DNA of 22,610 nucleotides from Pseudomonadota bacterium (GCA_023402175.1 JAEXCN010000017.1:1-22610); one strand, 5' to 3'. Shown: positions 1 to 7,935, counted from the stretch's first letter. Notes: a model not told the origin generated them from the sequence alone. Numbers and translations are program-made.

Positions 1-1857
1 GTCACGGGCACGTTCGAGGACGGCATCGTCACGAAGATCCCGCCAGGAGTGCCGCTCCGCGATGCGCCGTGCACGTGCGGGTCGACGACGGTGTGCCGCC
101 ATCGCGTCGCGGTCGTCCTCGCATACCCCGCGTGGCACGCCGCGCACGGCGCGGAGGCGGCGGGCGTCCCCGCGACCGAGGCGTGGTCGCCGTCGTGCTT
201 CACGGAAGAACAGCTCACCGCGCTCGTCGGCAAACGCGTGATGGCGCGCGCGCAGTCGATCGTCCGTTCGGGGATCGTCGTCGAGCTGGAGGATGGACCG
301 AGCCCGCTCGCGAAGCTTCCGACGTGCGCGGTACGGTTCCACGTCCCACGCGATCTCGCCTACGCGCGCTGCGATTGCCAGGCGTCGATCGCGTGTGAGC
401 ACGTCGTCGTCGCAGCGTGGGCATTCCGTCAGGCGGACGCGAACAGCACGCCCCTGCCTTGCACGATCGAGCTCGGAACGCAGGCCGAAGCGGCGAAGGC
501 GGAATTCACTTCGCCGCTGGAGGACGCCCGACGTCTGGCCGAGCACGTCATCGTCGAGGGGGTCGCCCACCTCGGCGACGCGGAGAAGGCGCGGTTTGCT
601 CGTGTCCGCGCGTCGCTCGGGAAGGCGGGGCTCCTCTGGCCGGGCGTGATCGTCGACGAGCTCGAGGTCCTTCTCGAGGCGTATCGCTCGAGGAGCGCGA
701 GGTATCGAACCGGAGACGTGATGTTCCTCCTCGCGAGCCTCGAGGCGCGCGCCCGAGCGGCCACTCGCGGTGGTGCGCTTCCGAGCCGGTTCGTCCTCGG
801 AAGCGACGAGGCGCGCGAGACGTTGCTCGATCACGTGCGCCTCGTCTCGCTCGGGGCACGCGTCGAGGCCGACGGCGATCGGCGCGAGGCGAGCGTCTAT
901 CTCGCGGACCCCGACTCGGGCACGGTCCTCGTCGCGTCGCGCGAGCTCGCGGCGCCCGCCGACGCGAAGGAGCAGCCGGAGGAGGGACCTGCGCTTGCAC
1001 GTCGCGTGATCACCGGGCGCGTCACGCTCGGTGCGCTCGCGCGCGGGCAGCTCGTGACACGCGCCGCCAAGCGTCATGCGAACCACGCGCTCTCGCTCGC
1101 GACGACGCGCACGGGGCAGACCTCGGTCGCGCCGTCGACGGGGGAATGGGAGTGCCTTCCGACAGGTCTGCGGGTGAAGAGCTTCGCCGCGCTCGCGAGC
1201 GATCTCCGTTCGCGTCCGCCGCGCTTGCTACGCCCTCGGACGCTCGCTGCACAGATGAAGGTGATCGAGCTCGATCCCGGCGCGGTGCTCGAGGTCGCTT
1301 ATCGGCCGGGCGATCAAGAGATCGTCGCGGTGCTCGGGCACACCGATGCGGAGAGCGGCCATGCCGAGCGGCTTCATCTCGTCCGGCGCCACTCGCGAAC
1401 GGGCCCATCGGCGCTCGACGCGATCGCGAAGGCGCTCGAGCAAGGGCCGAAGTTCGTCGCCGGCGACGTACGCCTCGGGTCGCGCGGCCTCGAGATCGAC
1501 CCGACAGCGCTCGTCACCGATCGCGTCATCGTCCCCGACCTCGAGACCGAGCCGCCGATCGTGGAAAAGCTTCCGCTGCTCGCGCCGCGCGAGGAGCCGC
1601 CGATCGGCAGCACGCTCGTGCGTGCCGGGACCGTGCTCGAAGAAGCGCTCCACGATGGGCTCGCGCGCCTTCGCCCGGGGTTCGCCGATCGCGCGACGCA
1701 GGCCGCCGACGCGCTCGGAGCCGTGGGCCTCGCGGAAGCGCGCAAACGCATCATCGCGTTGCGTGATGCCGCGAAGGCGGGCGATGCGACGGCCGCGCGT
1801 GCCTGGCTCGACGCGGCGATCAGGCTCGAGCTCACGCGCGAAGCGGCGCTCGGCTGA
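1..1857 (+). CDS. SWIM zinc-finger protein, 5' end missing
   Basis: The reading frame is already open at base 1, so the true start lies to the left; the first in-window start codon, GTG at 49, is probably internal. About 618 residues are visible. Two SWIM-type zinc motifs (CxCx(n)CxH) can be read: C24-x-C26...C32-x-H34 and C124-x-C126...C132-x-H134, numbered from base 1. SWIM domains are zinc-chelating modules used for DNA or protein contact and are often encoded next to SWI2/SNF2 ATPases in bacteria. The remaining roughly 480 residues are soluble, mixed alpha/beta, with no motif I recognise, and end with a helical Ala/Arg-rich tail. There is no signal peptide or membrane segment in the visible part. 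The next gene is 147 bases away with its own ribosome site, so it is probably not co-translated. The family call is firm; the biochemical role is not known. Confidence 0.85.
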   Translation, partial: VTGTFEDGIVTKIPPGVPLRDAPCTCGSTTVCRHRVAVVLAYPAWHAAHGAEAAGVPATEAWSPSCFTEEQLTALVGKRVMARAQSIVRSGIVVELEDGPSPLAKLPTCAVRFHVPRDLAYARCDCQASIACEHVVVAAWAFRQADANSTPLPCTIELGTQAEAAKAEFTSPLEDARRLAEHVIVEGVAHLGDAEKARFARVRASLGKAGLLWPGVIVDELEVLLEAYRSRSARYRTGDVMFLLASLEARARAATRGGALPSRFVLGSDEARETLLDHVRLVSLGARVEADGDRREASVYLADPDSGTVLVASRELAAPADAKEQPEEGPALARRVITGRVTLGALARGQLVTRAAKRHANHALSLATTRTGQTSVAPSTGEWECLPTGLRVKSFAALASDLRSRPPRLLRPRTLAAQMKVIELDPGAVLEVAYRPGDQEIVAVLGHTDAESGHAERLHLVRRHSRTGPSALDAIAKALEQGPKFVAGDVRLGSRGLEIDPTALVTDRVIVPDLETEPPIVEKLPLLAPREEPPIGSTLVRAGTVLEEALHDGLARLRPGFADRATQAADALGAVGLAEARKRIIALRDAAKAGDATAARAWLDAAIRLELTREAALG

Positions 1858-1992
1858 TCGATCACGGGTGAAACGGAGGAGCTCGTCGAACCGCTCGACC
1901 CGATCGTCTCGTGAACGAACGAACGAAGGATCTTCCCGTCGAGCTTTCCCGAGGCTCGGCGCAACCTCGTTTCGTCGTTATCGTCTCCCGCC

Positions 1993-1997
1993 GGAGG
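1993..1997 (+). promoter_or_regulatory. Shine-Dalgarno GGAGG for the TTG-start lipoprotein
   Basis: GGAGG lies 7 bases before a TTG at 2005 and decides that unusual start. The protein made from it begins with a short basic stretch, a hydrophobic run and a lipobox, exactly as expected for an exported lipoprotein. Confidence 0.6.
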
Positions 1998-2004
1998 CAA
2001 TAGC

Positions 2005-2445
2005 TTGGCATCGACTTCGAAGTTCCTCGGTCTCGTGTTGTTGGTCGGTTGCGCGGCGCCGCGCGAGAGCACGGTTCCGTCCACGCAGATGAATGCGGCG
2101 GAGCCGCCCGCGGCGGCAGCACCGCAAGAAGAGCCGGCATCGAGCGCCCCTGCACCCGGCGCGGAAGAGGCATCGACGTCGGATGCCCAAAGCTGCACCG
2201 CTCGAGGGGGCACGATGCGGCCTGTCTGCAGGATGCAGAAGGTCACGTGCGTCCTCACGTATGCGGACGGCGGGAAGTCTTGCTCCGACAAGAAGGACTG
2301 CACGGGCGAGTGCATCTACGAAGGCGACGACAACGCGCCCAAGAGCGGACCGGTCACCGGCGTCTGCCAGCGCACGAGCGACCCGTGCGGCTGCCGCGCG
2401 CCGGTGAGCGGCGGCAAGATCATGCAGAAGGTGTGCGTCGACTGA
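2005..2445 (+). CDS. small cysteine-rich lipoprotein
   Basis: 146 residues, TTG start supported by GGAGG 7 bases upstream. Residues 1-16 form a lipoprotein signal (Lys6, hydrophobic LGLVLLV, then a GC lipobox with Cys16 as the acylated residue). Residues about 20-60 are a Thr/Ala/Pro/Glu-rich flexible linker. Residues 62-146 form a compact domain with ten cysteines, probably five disulfides, around a D-G-G-K-S-C...DC...C core. I have the impression of similar Cys-rich domains in other myxobacterial and enteric secreted proteins but cannot name a family. It should sit in the outer or inner membrane facing the periplasm or the outside. It is alone in its transcription unit, ending at a strong hairpin. 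Function unknown; protease-inhibitor-like or structural roles would fit a disulfide-rich fold. Confidence 0.8.
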   Translation: MASTSKFLGLVLLVGCAAPRESTVPSTQMNAAEPPAAAAPQEEPASSAPAPGAEEASTSDAQSCTARGGTMRPVCRMQKVTCVLTYADGGKSCSDKKDCTGECIYEGDDNAPKSGPVTGVCQRTSDPCGCRAPVSGGKIMQKVCVD

Positions 2446-2456
2446 CGTCCCACGCG

Positions 2457-2489
2457 AAGGAGGCCTCGCCGGACAGCGAGGCCTCCTTT
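2457..2489. terminator. bidirectional hairpin terminator between convergent genes
   Basis: A perfect 13-bp inverted repeat (2457-2469 with 2476-2488) encloses a 6-base loop, and is followed on the plus strand by a short TTT. It lies between the stop of the Cys-rich lipoprotein (2445) and the stop of the convergent SDR gene (2522). It can therefore end transcription from both sides, although the T-tracts are weak in both directions. Confidence 0.8.
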
Positions 2490-2521
2490 CGTCACATCGC
2501 TCGAGACGACGCGCGCGTGGC

Positions 2522-3247
2522 TCACATGCTCGCGAGCTGGCGCTCGAGCGCCTTGGGGTCGCGCTTCCAGACCTCGACCATCTGGCGCGAGATGGGATCG
2601 GGGAAGATCTCCTCGAGGCCCTGCTGCACGCCGTCGATGATCGACTTTGCGACCGCATCGGGGCTCGTCTTCGGCATCTCCATCGCGCGGACCATGTCGG
2701 TGTCGATCGCTCCCGGAAGGACGGCGTGAACCGAGATGTTCCGCTTCGCAACGTCACTCCGGAGCGCCTGCGTCGCCGAGAACGAGGCGGCCTTCGACGC
2801 CGAATAGCCGCCGAGCGCCGGGACGGACGCCAGCGAGGCGACCGAGAGCACGTTGACGATCGCGGCCCGACCTGCGCGCTCGAGCGCCGGTAGGAACGCG
2901 CGCGTCGTCGCGATCATGCCGAAGAAGTTGGTCGCAAAGTCCGCCTCGAGCTCGGCTGCACTGCTTGCGAGGACACCGTACGCAGCGAGCACGCCGGCAT
3001 TGTTGATCAGCACCGTCGCGTCGGTCGCTCGCGCCGCGGCTGCTTCGAGCGAGCTGGCGGACGTGATGTCGAGCTGCAGCGGGATGATCCTGTCCGGCGA
3101 TCGCGCCACGAGCCCCTCGAGCTGTTTCGGGTCGCGCGCCCCGGCATAGACACGCCTTGCCCCTGCTTCCACGCTCGCCTCGACGAGCGATCGGCCGAGC
3201 CCACGGTTTGCTCCAGTCACGAGCACAACTGCATCCTTGAAGTTCAT
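2522..3247 (-). CDS. SDR family NAD(P)-dependent oxidoreductase
   Basis: 241 residues, classical short-chain dehydrogenase/reductase size. The ATG at 3247 is chosen because the protein then begins directly before the first Rossmann strand and a GAGGTG ribosome site lies about 6 bases upstream; the frame stays open further upstream but carries no family sequence. Visible motifs are the cofactor loop TGANRGLG (11-18), NNAG (82-85), catalytic Ser135, and YSASK with Tyr148 and Lys152. PGAID after the active site matches the substrate-side loop. The presence of Asn-Arg in the glycine loop gives no clear NAD versus NADP choice. The substrate is unknown: an alcohol/ketone oxidoreduction. It is transcribed divergently from a LysR regulator 105 bases away, which likely controls it. 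Confidence 0.93.
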   Translation of the reverse strand: MNFKDAVVLVTGANRGLGRSLVEASVEAGARRVYAGARDPKQLEGLVARSPDRIIPLQLDITSASSLEAAAARATDATVLINNAGVLAAYGVLASSAAELEADFATNFFGMIATTRAFLPALERAGRAAIVNVLSVASLASVPALGGYSASKAASFSATQALRSDVAKRNISVHAVLPGAIDTDMVRAMEMPKTSPDAVAKSIIDGVQQGLEEIFPDPISRQMVEVWKRDPKALERQLASM

Positions 3248-3352
3248 TGGGTCACCTCGATCGCGACTGTGCACTTCGTCCGCCGATCGCTGTAGGCGCG
3301 TCGATCGCAATTGATCATTGCGCCACGGTAAAGAATCGAGAACGGTCCTGAC
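3248..3352. promoter_or_regulatory. divergent SDR/LysR control region
   Basis: This 105-base region must hold both promoters. It contains an imperfect palindrome at 3307-3321 (GCAATTGATCATTGC) in a locally AT-rich stretch, a plausible LysR-type binding site although not a perfect T-N11-A box. AAGAAT at 3331-3336 is a possible -10 for the LysR gene. The SDR ribosome site GAGGTG is at its left end on the minus strand. Confidence 0.4.
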
Positions 3353-4252
3353 ATGGACCTCCTCGCGCAGATGCGAACGTTCGTTCGAGTCGTCGACGGC
3401 AAGAGCCTCTCGGCAGCAGCGCGGGCGCAGCGGCTTTCGCTTCCGGCGATCAGCCGGCAGCTGAGCGCGCTCGAGCACGATCTCGGCGCGCAGCTGATCG
3501 TGCGCTCCACGCGGAAGCTCCACGTCACGGACGCCGGACGGCAGTGGTACGAGCACTGCGTTCGCCTGCTCCGCCAGATCGACGACGCACGCGCAGACGT
3601 GCGGGGGACAGACGCGGTCCGCGGAACGCTCGTCGTCAGCACGTCGCTGACATTCGGCTCGGTGCTCGTCATCCCACGGCTACGAAAGCTCGCCGACAAA
3701 CATCCGAACCTCGTCGTCGACATCCGCCTCGAAGATCATCTGGTCAATCTCGTGGGTGAGGGCATCGACGTCGCGATCCGCGCCGGGTCGCCTCCTCCCG
3801 ACAGCACGGCATTCGTCGCGCAGCCGCTCTTCTCGATGGAACGCGTGCTCGTCGCGGCACCGCGCTGGCTGAGGAAACACGGCGTGCCACGCCGTCCCGA
3901 GGACATCGGCACCGGGGACGCTCTCGTGCAGGTCACGCCCGCGGGCAACGTCGTACGCTGGGGGCTGCGCCGCGGTCGCACGAGCGAGACGCGGACGGTC
4001 GACATCCGCGGACAGGTCCGAACGAACGCGCCGCTCGCGCTGCGAACCCTCGCCGTCGACGGCCTCGGGGTCGCGTTCCTGCCCGATTGGCTGGTCGCCG
4101 AGGACATCGCCGCCGGACGCCTCCGGCGCGTGCTGCCGGAGTGGTCGTCCGGGCCGATCCCAGCCTGGGCCATCTATCGAACCGAGCTGAGGGGGTCCGC
4201 ACGACTACGTGCGCTCCTCGAAGCGATGCCTACCCAGGCGGACGCTGTCTGA
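3353..4252 (+). CDS. LysR family transcriptional regulator
   Basis: 299 residues, the usual LysR length. Residues 1-60 are the winged helix-turn-helix (FVRVVDGKSLSAAARAQRLS, then the AISRQLSALEHDLGAQL recognition segment). From about residue 90 it is the LysR substrate-binding domain, with the typical VIPRL...HP.L...R..D..V.L..EGIDVAIRAG layout. It is a cytoplasmic DNA-binding regulator with a small-molecule effector that cannot be read from sequence. The subgroup resembles those that control neighbouring SDR or aromatic/quinone-stress genes. Its divergent position to the SDR gene at 2522-3247 makes that gene the likeliest target, together with autoregulation through the shared 105-base intergenic region. 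Start ATG at 3353 gives the standard N-terminus. Confidence 0.95.
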   Translation: MDLLAQMRTFVRVVDGKSLSAAARAQRLSLPAISRQLSALEHDLGAQLIVRSTRKLHVTDAGRQWYEHCVRLLRQIDDARADVRGTDAVRGTLVVSTSLTFGSVLVIPRLRKLADKHPNLVVDIRLEDHLVNLVGEGIDVAIRAGSPPPDSTAFVAQPLFSMERVLVAAPRWLRKHGVPRRPEDIGTGDALVQVTPAGNVVRWGLRRGRTSETRTVDIRGQVRTNAPLALRTLAVDGLGVAFLPDWLVAEDIAAGRLRRVLPEWSSGPIPAWAIYRTELRGSARLRALLEAMPTQADAV

Positions 4253-4403
4253 TGTTCCGGTGCGGTCTACACGTTCGAGTAACCACAAGAAGGCAGAGTC
4301 TCTGCTCGACGTCCTGCGCTGAGCGCGACCGACGCGTGGACTGGAACACGGTCGTGCTCGCGGCGGGAACATTTACCGGGTGCGTGTGTCCTGCACGCGC
4401 TAG

Positions 4404-6146
4404 ATGGTGTGCGTGAGCGTCGTCCCCGTCCAGGCCGGCATGAAGCCTGCGGCTACTGTCGAGCCGCCCTTTGTCGACACCGAGCCGGTCGTCGTCCCCG
4501 ACCTCCTTCATCCGACGCCCCTCCGGAGGATCGACGCCGAGAGCACGACGCTCGCCATCGCCCTCGCCTTCGTGAGCGGCGCTTCTGGCGCCGTGATCGC
4601 TGAGGCGCTCGACGAGGCGAAGACCTGTCCATCGACGTGGGATGCTGGGGCGTTCGCCGCCGATCTGTTCCTCCAGGACTTCGTCGCGCGGTGCATGAAG
4701 ATCCGCGTCGGCACACGAAAGCTCGCCCCGATCTCGACGAAGCACCTCGTCATGGTGCTCTCGCATCCTCCGTCCGATCGGGCGGCCATCGAGCATCGGC
4801 GCGCCATCCTTCGCGAGCTCGTCGGCTCGCCGAATCTTCGCGAGGCCCTCGAAGGCCTCTATTCCAAGCTGTCGACGCTCCGCTCGATGCTCGAAGGATC
4901 GACCGGGACGGGCAAGTGGGACGAGAGCCGGCGACAGCTCGAGATCCTCCAGGTCGTGAAGGACGTCATCGACTGCGCCGCCGACGAGTTCGCGAGCGCG
5001 CGCTCGGGGCTCTCGAGGCTGGCCGCGTTCGGACGGCGGATCCGCGAGGGTGAGCCCTATCGGTCGCTCGCCGATCTGCTCCGGTACGACGAGCGCCTTG
5101 CGACGATGAACCTGAAGATCCGCGTCGGAGCGGACGGCCGCATTCGCGGATTCGAGCTGCTCTCGATCCAGGAGGACGAGAAGAACCCGTTCGTGAGCTC
5201 GCCCTGGCGGCGCTGGCTCGCGAAGCTCGAGCTGTTCGCACGGGGCTTCAAGTTCAGCGACGGCGAGGTGATGGCGAGGCTGATCGATGCCGTGTTCGAG
5301 GGCATCAAGGACGAGCTCGTCGCCTTCGTGCAGCTGATCGGCGACCTCGAGGTCTATCTCGGCGTGCTCGGACTCCACGACGCCGCCCGCGACGCGGGCC
5401 TTTCGGTATGTCTTCCCGACCTCGTCTCCGCCCACGAGCCCCGGACGATCGAGGGGCTCTTCAACCCGCTCCTGCTCGGACACGGCGTGCAGCCGGTGCC
5501 GTGCGATCTCGACTCCGATCGCCACGAGACGACGTTGCTCGTGACCGGTCCGAACTCGGGAGGCAAGACGCGGCTCTTGCAGTCGCTCGGCCTCACGCAG
5601 GTCCTCGCGCAGTCGGGGCTGTTCGTGCCGGCACGCTCCGCGTCGCTCGCGCTCGCGTCCGGGCTCGTCGTGTCCCTCATCGCGGAGGCGAAGGCGGACG
5701 CGACCGAAGGGCGACTCGGCACGGAGCTCCTGCGCATTCGCGATCTGTTCGAGCGCCTTCCGCCGGGCGCGATGGTGATCCTCGACGAGCTCTGCTCGGG
5801 GACGAATCCTTCCGAGGGCGAAGAGATCTTCGAGCTCGTCGTCGGCATGCTCGCGAAGCTCGGGCCGCAGGCCTTCATCACGACGCACTTCCTTGCCTTC
5901 GCCGCGAGGCTCGAGCGCGAAGCGAGCATCGAGCCGCTTCGCTTCTTGCAAGTGGAGCTCGGGCCAGGCGATCGCCCCACCTACCAGTTCGTCCCCGGTG
6001 TCGCCCAGACCTCGCTCGCGAGCCACGCCGCCGAAAGGCTCGGCGTCACCCGTGAGCAGCTGCTCTCCCTCATCGATCAGAAGACGAGCAGCGGGCAGAA
6101 GACGAGCGGCGCGCCCGAGAGCGGCGCATCGCGACGGAGGACCTGA
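4404..6146 (+). CDS. MutS-like ATPase lacking mismatch-recognition domains
   Basis: 580 residues from ATG 4404. The C-terminal third is a clear MutS family ABC-type ATPase: Walker A GPNSGGKT (382-389), Walker B VILDELCSGTNPSEG (about 448-462) with catalytic Glu452, and the TTHF switch histidine (483-486). The N-terminal 370 residues look like a helical lever/clamp region (MutS domain III-like). The mismatch-binding domain I of MutS1 is not visible, nor the Smr nuclease tail of MutS2. It may therefore act on DNA structures or recombination intermediates, or on something other than mismatches. The C-terminus is basic and Ser/Gly-rich. The start is uncertain: TAGATG at 4401 resembles a -10 element, so GTG 4413 or ATG 4440 could be the real start. 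The next gene begins 5 bases after the stop, implying co-expression. Confidence 0.88.
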   Translation: MVCVSVVPVQAGMKPAATVEPPFVDTEPVVVPDLLHPTPLRRIDAESTTLAIALAFVSGASGAVIAEALDEAKTCPSTWDAGAFAADLFLQDFVARCMKIRVGTRKLAPISTKHLVMVLSHPPSDRAAIEHRRAILRELVGSPNLREALEGLYSKLSTLRSMLEGSTGTGKWDESRRQLEILQVVKDVIDCAADEFASARSGLSRLAAFGRRIREGEPYRSLADLLRYDERLATMNLKIRVGADGRIRGFELLSIQEDEKNPFVSSPWRRWLAKLELFARGFKFSDGEVMARLIDAVFEGIKDELVAFVQLIGDLEVYLGVLGLHDAARDAGLSVCLPDLVSAHEPRTIEGLFNPLLLGHGVQPVPCDLDSDRHETTLLVTGPNSGGKTRLLQSLGLTQVLAQSGLFVPARSASLALASGLVVSLIAEAKADATEGRLGTELLRIRDLFERLPPGAMVILDELCSGTNPSEGEEIFELVVGMLAKLGPQAFITTHFLAFAARLEREASIEPLRFLQVELGPGDRPTYQFVPGVAQTSLASHAAERLGVTREQLLSLIDQKTSSGQKTSGAPESGASRRRT

Positions 6147-6151
6147 TCGCC

Positions 6152-6400
6152 GTGCCGACGTTCCTCACGACATCGAAGATGGATCCCGCGCTCGCGGCGC
6201 GTATCGAGGCGAGCGTTCTCGGTCAGAAGAGTCCGCGGAGGACGGCCGCGCGCATGCGAAAGACCGTAGCGCTCGCTCGCCTTCTGTTCGTCTTGGCGAT
6301 CGGCGTCTGCATCTACAACGCGTTCGCGACGCGGAGCCAGAGCAACGCCGATCCCGATCGCGCGCGTGCGCCCGCGCGCGTCCAGACGCCAGCTCGCTAG
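6152..6400 (+). CDS. small single-helix membrane protein
   Basis: 82 residues from GTG 6152, with GGAGG at 6136-6140 overlapping the end of the preceding MutS-like gene. ATG at 6179 is an alternative giving 73 residues. Residues 10-30 look like a short amphipathic helix; residues 30-37 are strongly basic (RRTAARMRK). Residues about 39-58 form one transmembrane helix, and the last 24 residues are polar and Arg/Pro-rich. By the positive-inside rule the N-terminus faces the cytoplasm. I recognise no family. The 5-base gap to the MutS-like ATPase argues for a shared transcript and possibly a physical partnership, for example membrane tethering. A strong hairpin terminator follows the stop. Codon use matches the neighbours, so I regard it as a real gene. 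Confidence 0.65.
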   Translation: MPTFLTTSKMDPALAARIEASVLGQKSPRRTAARMRKTVALARLLFVLAIGVCIYNAFATRSQSNADPDRARAPARVQTPAR

Positions 6401-6412
6401 GACCAAATGCAC

Positions 6413-6449
6413 GATCGCCCCGTGCGCTCGGACGGCGCAAGGGGCGATC
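6413..6449. terminator. hairpin terminator between convergent genes
   Basis: A 15-bp inverted repeat with one mismatch (6413-6427 with 6435-6449) and a 7-base loop is followed on the plus strand by TTCACTTT. It sits between the stop of the small membrane protein (6400) and the stop of the convergent glutamine synthetase gene (6486), and can serve both. Confidence 0.78.
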
Positions 6450-6485
6450 TTCACTTTGGCCCGTGCGTCGGCGCTCAGGCAGCGA

Positions 6486-7925
6486 TCAGAACTGGCTCCA
6501 GAGGTGCTGATTCGTGACCTCGTGGTGGAACTGGATCTCGGCTGCCTTCACCCTCGTGCCGAGCTGCTTCGGGCACCGCTCGGCCGATGCCGTCTTCAGC
6601 TCGGCGTACTTCGCCTGCACGTTCTCGCCGAGCGCGCTGGCGATGAACTGGCTGCTCTTGAACGGGCGGATGGCGTCGTAGATGTTGTCCGGCAAGAAGC
6701 GCGTCCGGCTGCGCTTTGCCTCGGCGTCTTCCTGGGGCTGCGGGCCTTCGAGGCCGGTCCGAAGCAGCGTGTAGAGCACCATGTACGGGTTCGCGTCCGG
6801 GGCAACCGAGCGGCACTCGACGCGCGCGGTGCGCTCGTTGCCGTACGGAATGCGCATCATCGCGCCGCGGTTGGCGGCGCTCGCCTTGATCTGGTTCGGC
6901 GCCTCGAAATGCGGGTCGAGCCGGCGGTACGCGTTCACGCTCGGGTTGAGCACGAGACAGATGTCGTTCGCGTTCATGAGCATGCGGTCGATGAAGTCCC
7001 AGCCCATGGCGCTGAGTCCGTCCTGCCCGTCCTTCGCGTAGAACAGGTTCTTGCCGCCACGCGAGAGCGACATGTTGATGTGCATGCCGTTGCCGTTCAC
7101 GCCCGTCACCGGCTTCGGCAAGAAGCACGCGGTGCTGTCCATCTGCGCGGCGACCTGACGGCACAGCAGCTTGTAGAGCTGGATCTGGTCGGCCGAGATG
7201 AGCGCCTCGCTGTACGCGAAGTTCATCTCGAACTGGCTGGGCGCCACCTCCGGATGGTCCTTCTCGTTCTCGAAGCCCATCGCGCGCTGCGCCTCGGCGG
7301 CCTTGTCGATGAAGGCGCGCAGCGGGTCGCCCGGCAGCGAGTGGTAGTAACCGCCCGTCGAGATGAACTCGAACTTCCCGTTCTCGTGGTAGTGGCGCTC
7401 GGCGTCGCGGCCCTTGAAGAGGAAGCCCTCGACCTCCGGAGCGGCGTAGAAGACGGTGCCGTCCTTCCCGTACATCTCGTCGGTGATGCGCTTGAGCCGG
7501 CCGCGCAGGTCAGCGTGGTACGGCGTGCCGTCCCGCTCGAAGACCTCGCTGAACACGAGCACTTTACCTGGCCCGAAGATGTCCGACGGCAACCAGTAGA
7601 ACGCGCTCCAGTCGACGCTGAGCCGAAGATCGCTCTCCTGCTGGGCAGAAAAGCCGCGGATCGAGGAGCCGTCGAACGTGAGGCTGTCGGCGCTCTTGAG
7701 GAGGAACTTCTTGTCGTAGTCGAGCATGTGCAGCCGACCTTCGAGATCGGTGAAGCACAGCGTGACGGCCTTCAGGTTCCGCTCGTCCGTGAGGTACTTG
7801 ACCCGCTCCTCGCGGACCTTGTCGGCCGCCTCGTGGCGCAGCCGCTGCTCCTTCACGCGGAGGTTCCGCTCCTCCAGCTCGTCGTAAGAGATCTCCAGGA
7901 ACGTCCGCAGGCCTTTGTTTTCCAT
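6486..7925 (-). CDS. glnA: type I-like glutamine synthetase, divergent subtype
   Basis: 479 residues. It catalyses glutamate + NH4+ + ATP to glutamine in the cytoplasm, normally as a dodecamer. Visible signatures are FDGSSIRGF (84-92), E164/E166 in APEVEGF, HPEVAPSQFE (224-233), the ATP-site NGNGMHIN (277-284), NRGAMMRIP (352-360), and Glu370 in RVECRS. Tyr416 in LPDNIYDAI lies where the adenylylated Tyr of enteric GS is found, so regulation by adenylylation is possible but not proven. Unusual points: an N-terminal helical, charged extension of about 45 residues, NGNGMHIN instead of the common GSGMH-x-H, and a C-terminus HHEVTNQ...LW rather than the enteric one. This points to a subtype different from E. 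coli GlnA. ATG 7925 has no ribosome site, but a TAGAGA hexamer lies 10 bases upstream. Confidence 0.93.
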   Translation of the reverse strand: MENKGLRTFLEISYDELEERNLRVKEQRLRHEAADKVREERVKYLTDERNLKAVTLCFTDLEGRLHMLDYDKKFLLKSADSLTFDGSSIRGFSAQQESDLRLSVDWSAFYWLPSDIFGPGKVLVFSEVFERDGTPYHADLRGRLKRITDEMYGKDGTVFYAAPEVEGFLFKGRDAERHYHENGKFEFISTGGYYHSLPGDPLRAFIDKAAEAQRAMGFENEKDHPEVAPSQFEMNFAYSEALISADQIQLYKLLCRQVAAQMDSTACFLPKPVTGVNGNGMHINMSLSRGGKNLFYAKDGQDGLSAMGWDFIDRMLMNANDICLVLNPSVNAYRRLDPHFEAPNQIKASAANRGAMMRIPYGNERTARVECRSVAPDANPYMVLYTLLRTGLEGPQPQEDAEAKRSRTRFLPDNIYDAIRPFKSSQFIASALGENVQAKYAELKTASAERCPKQLGTRVKAAEIQFHHEVTNQHLWSQF

Positions 7926-7935
7926 CGGCCCGCGA

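Noticed and set aside
1913..1924. GAAC tandem repeat, three copies
   Set aside because: Too short to be a meaningful repeat or phase-variation tract.
4230..6026. Minus-strand open frame of 598 codons opposite the MutS-like gene
   Set aside because: Its composition (Arg/Glu/Leu-rich, no motifs) is that of an antisense shadow; the sense strand has Walker A, Walker B and switch residues.
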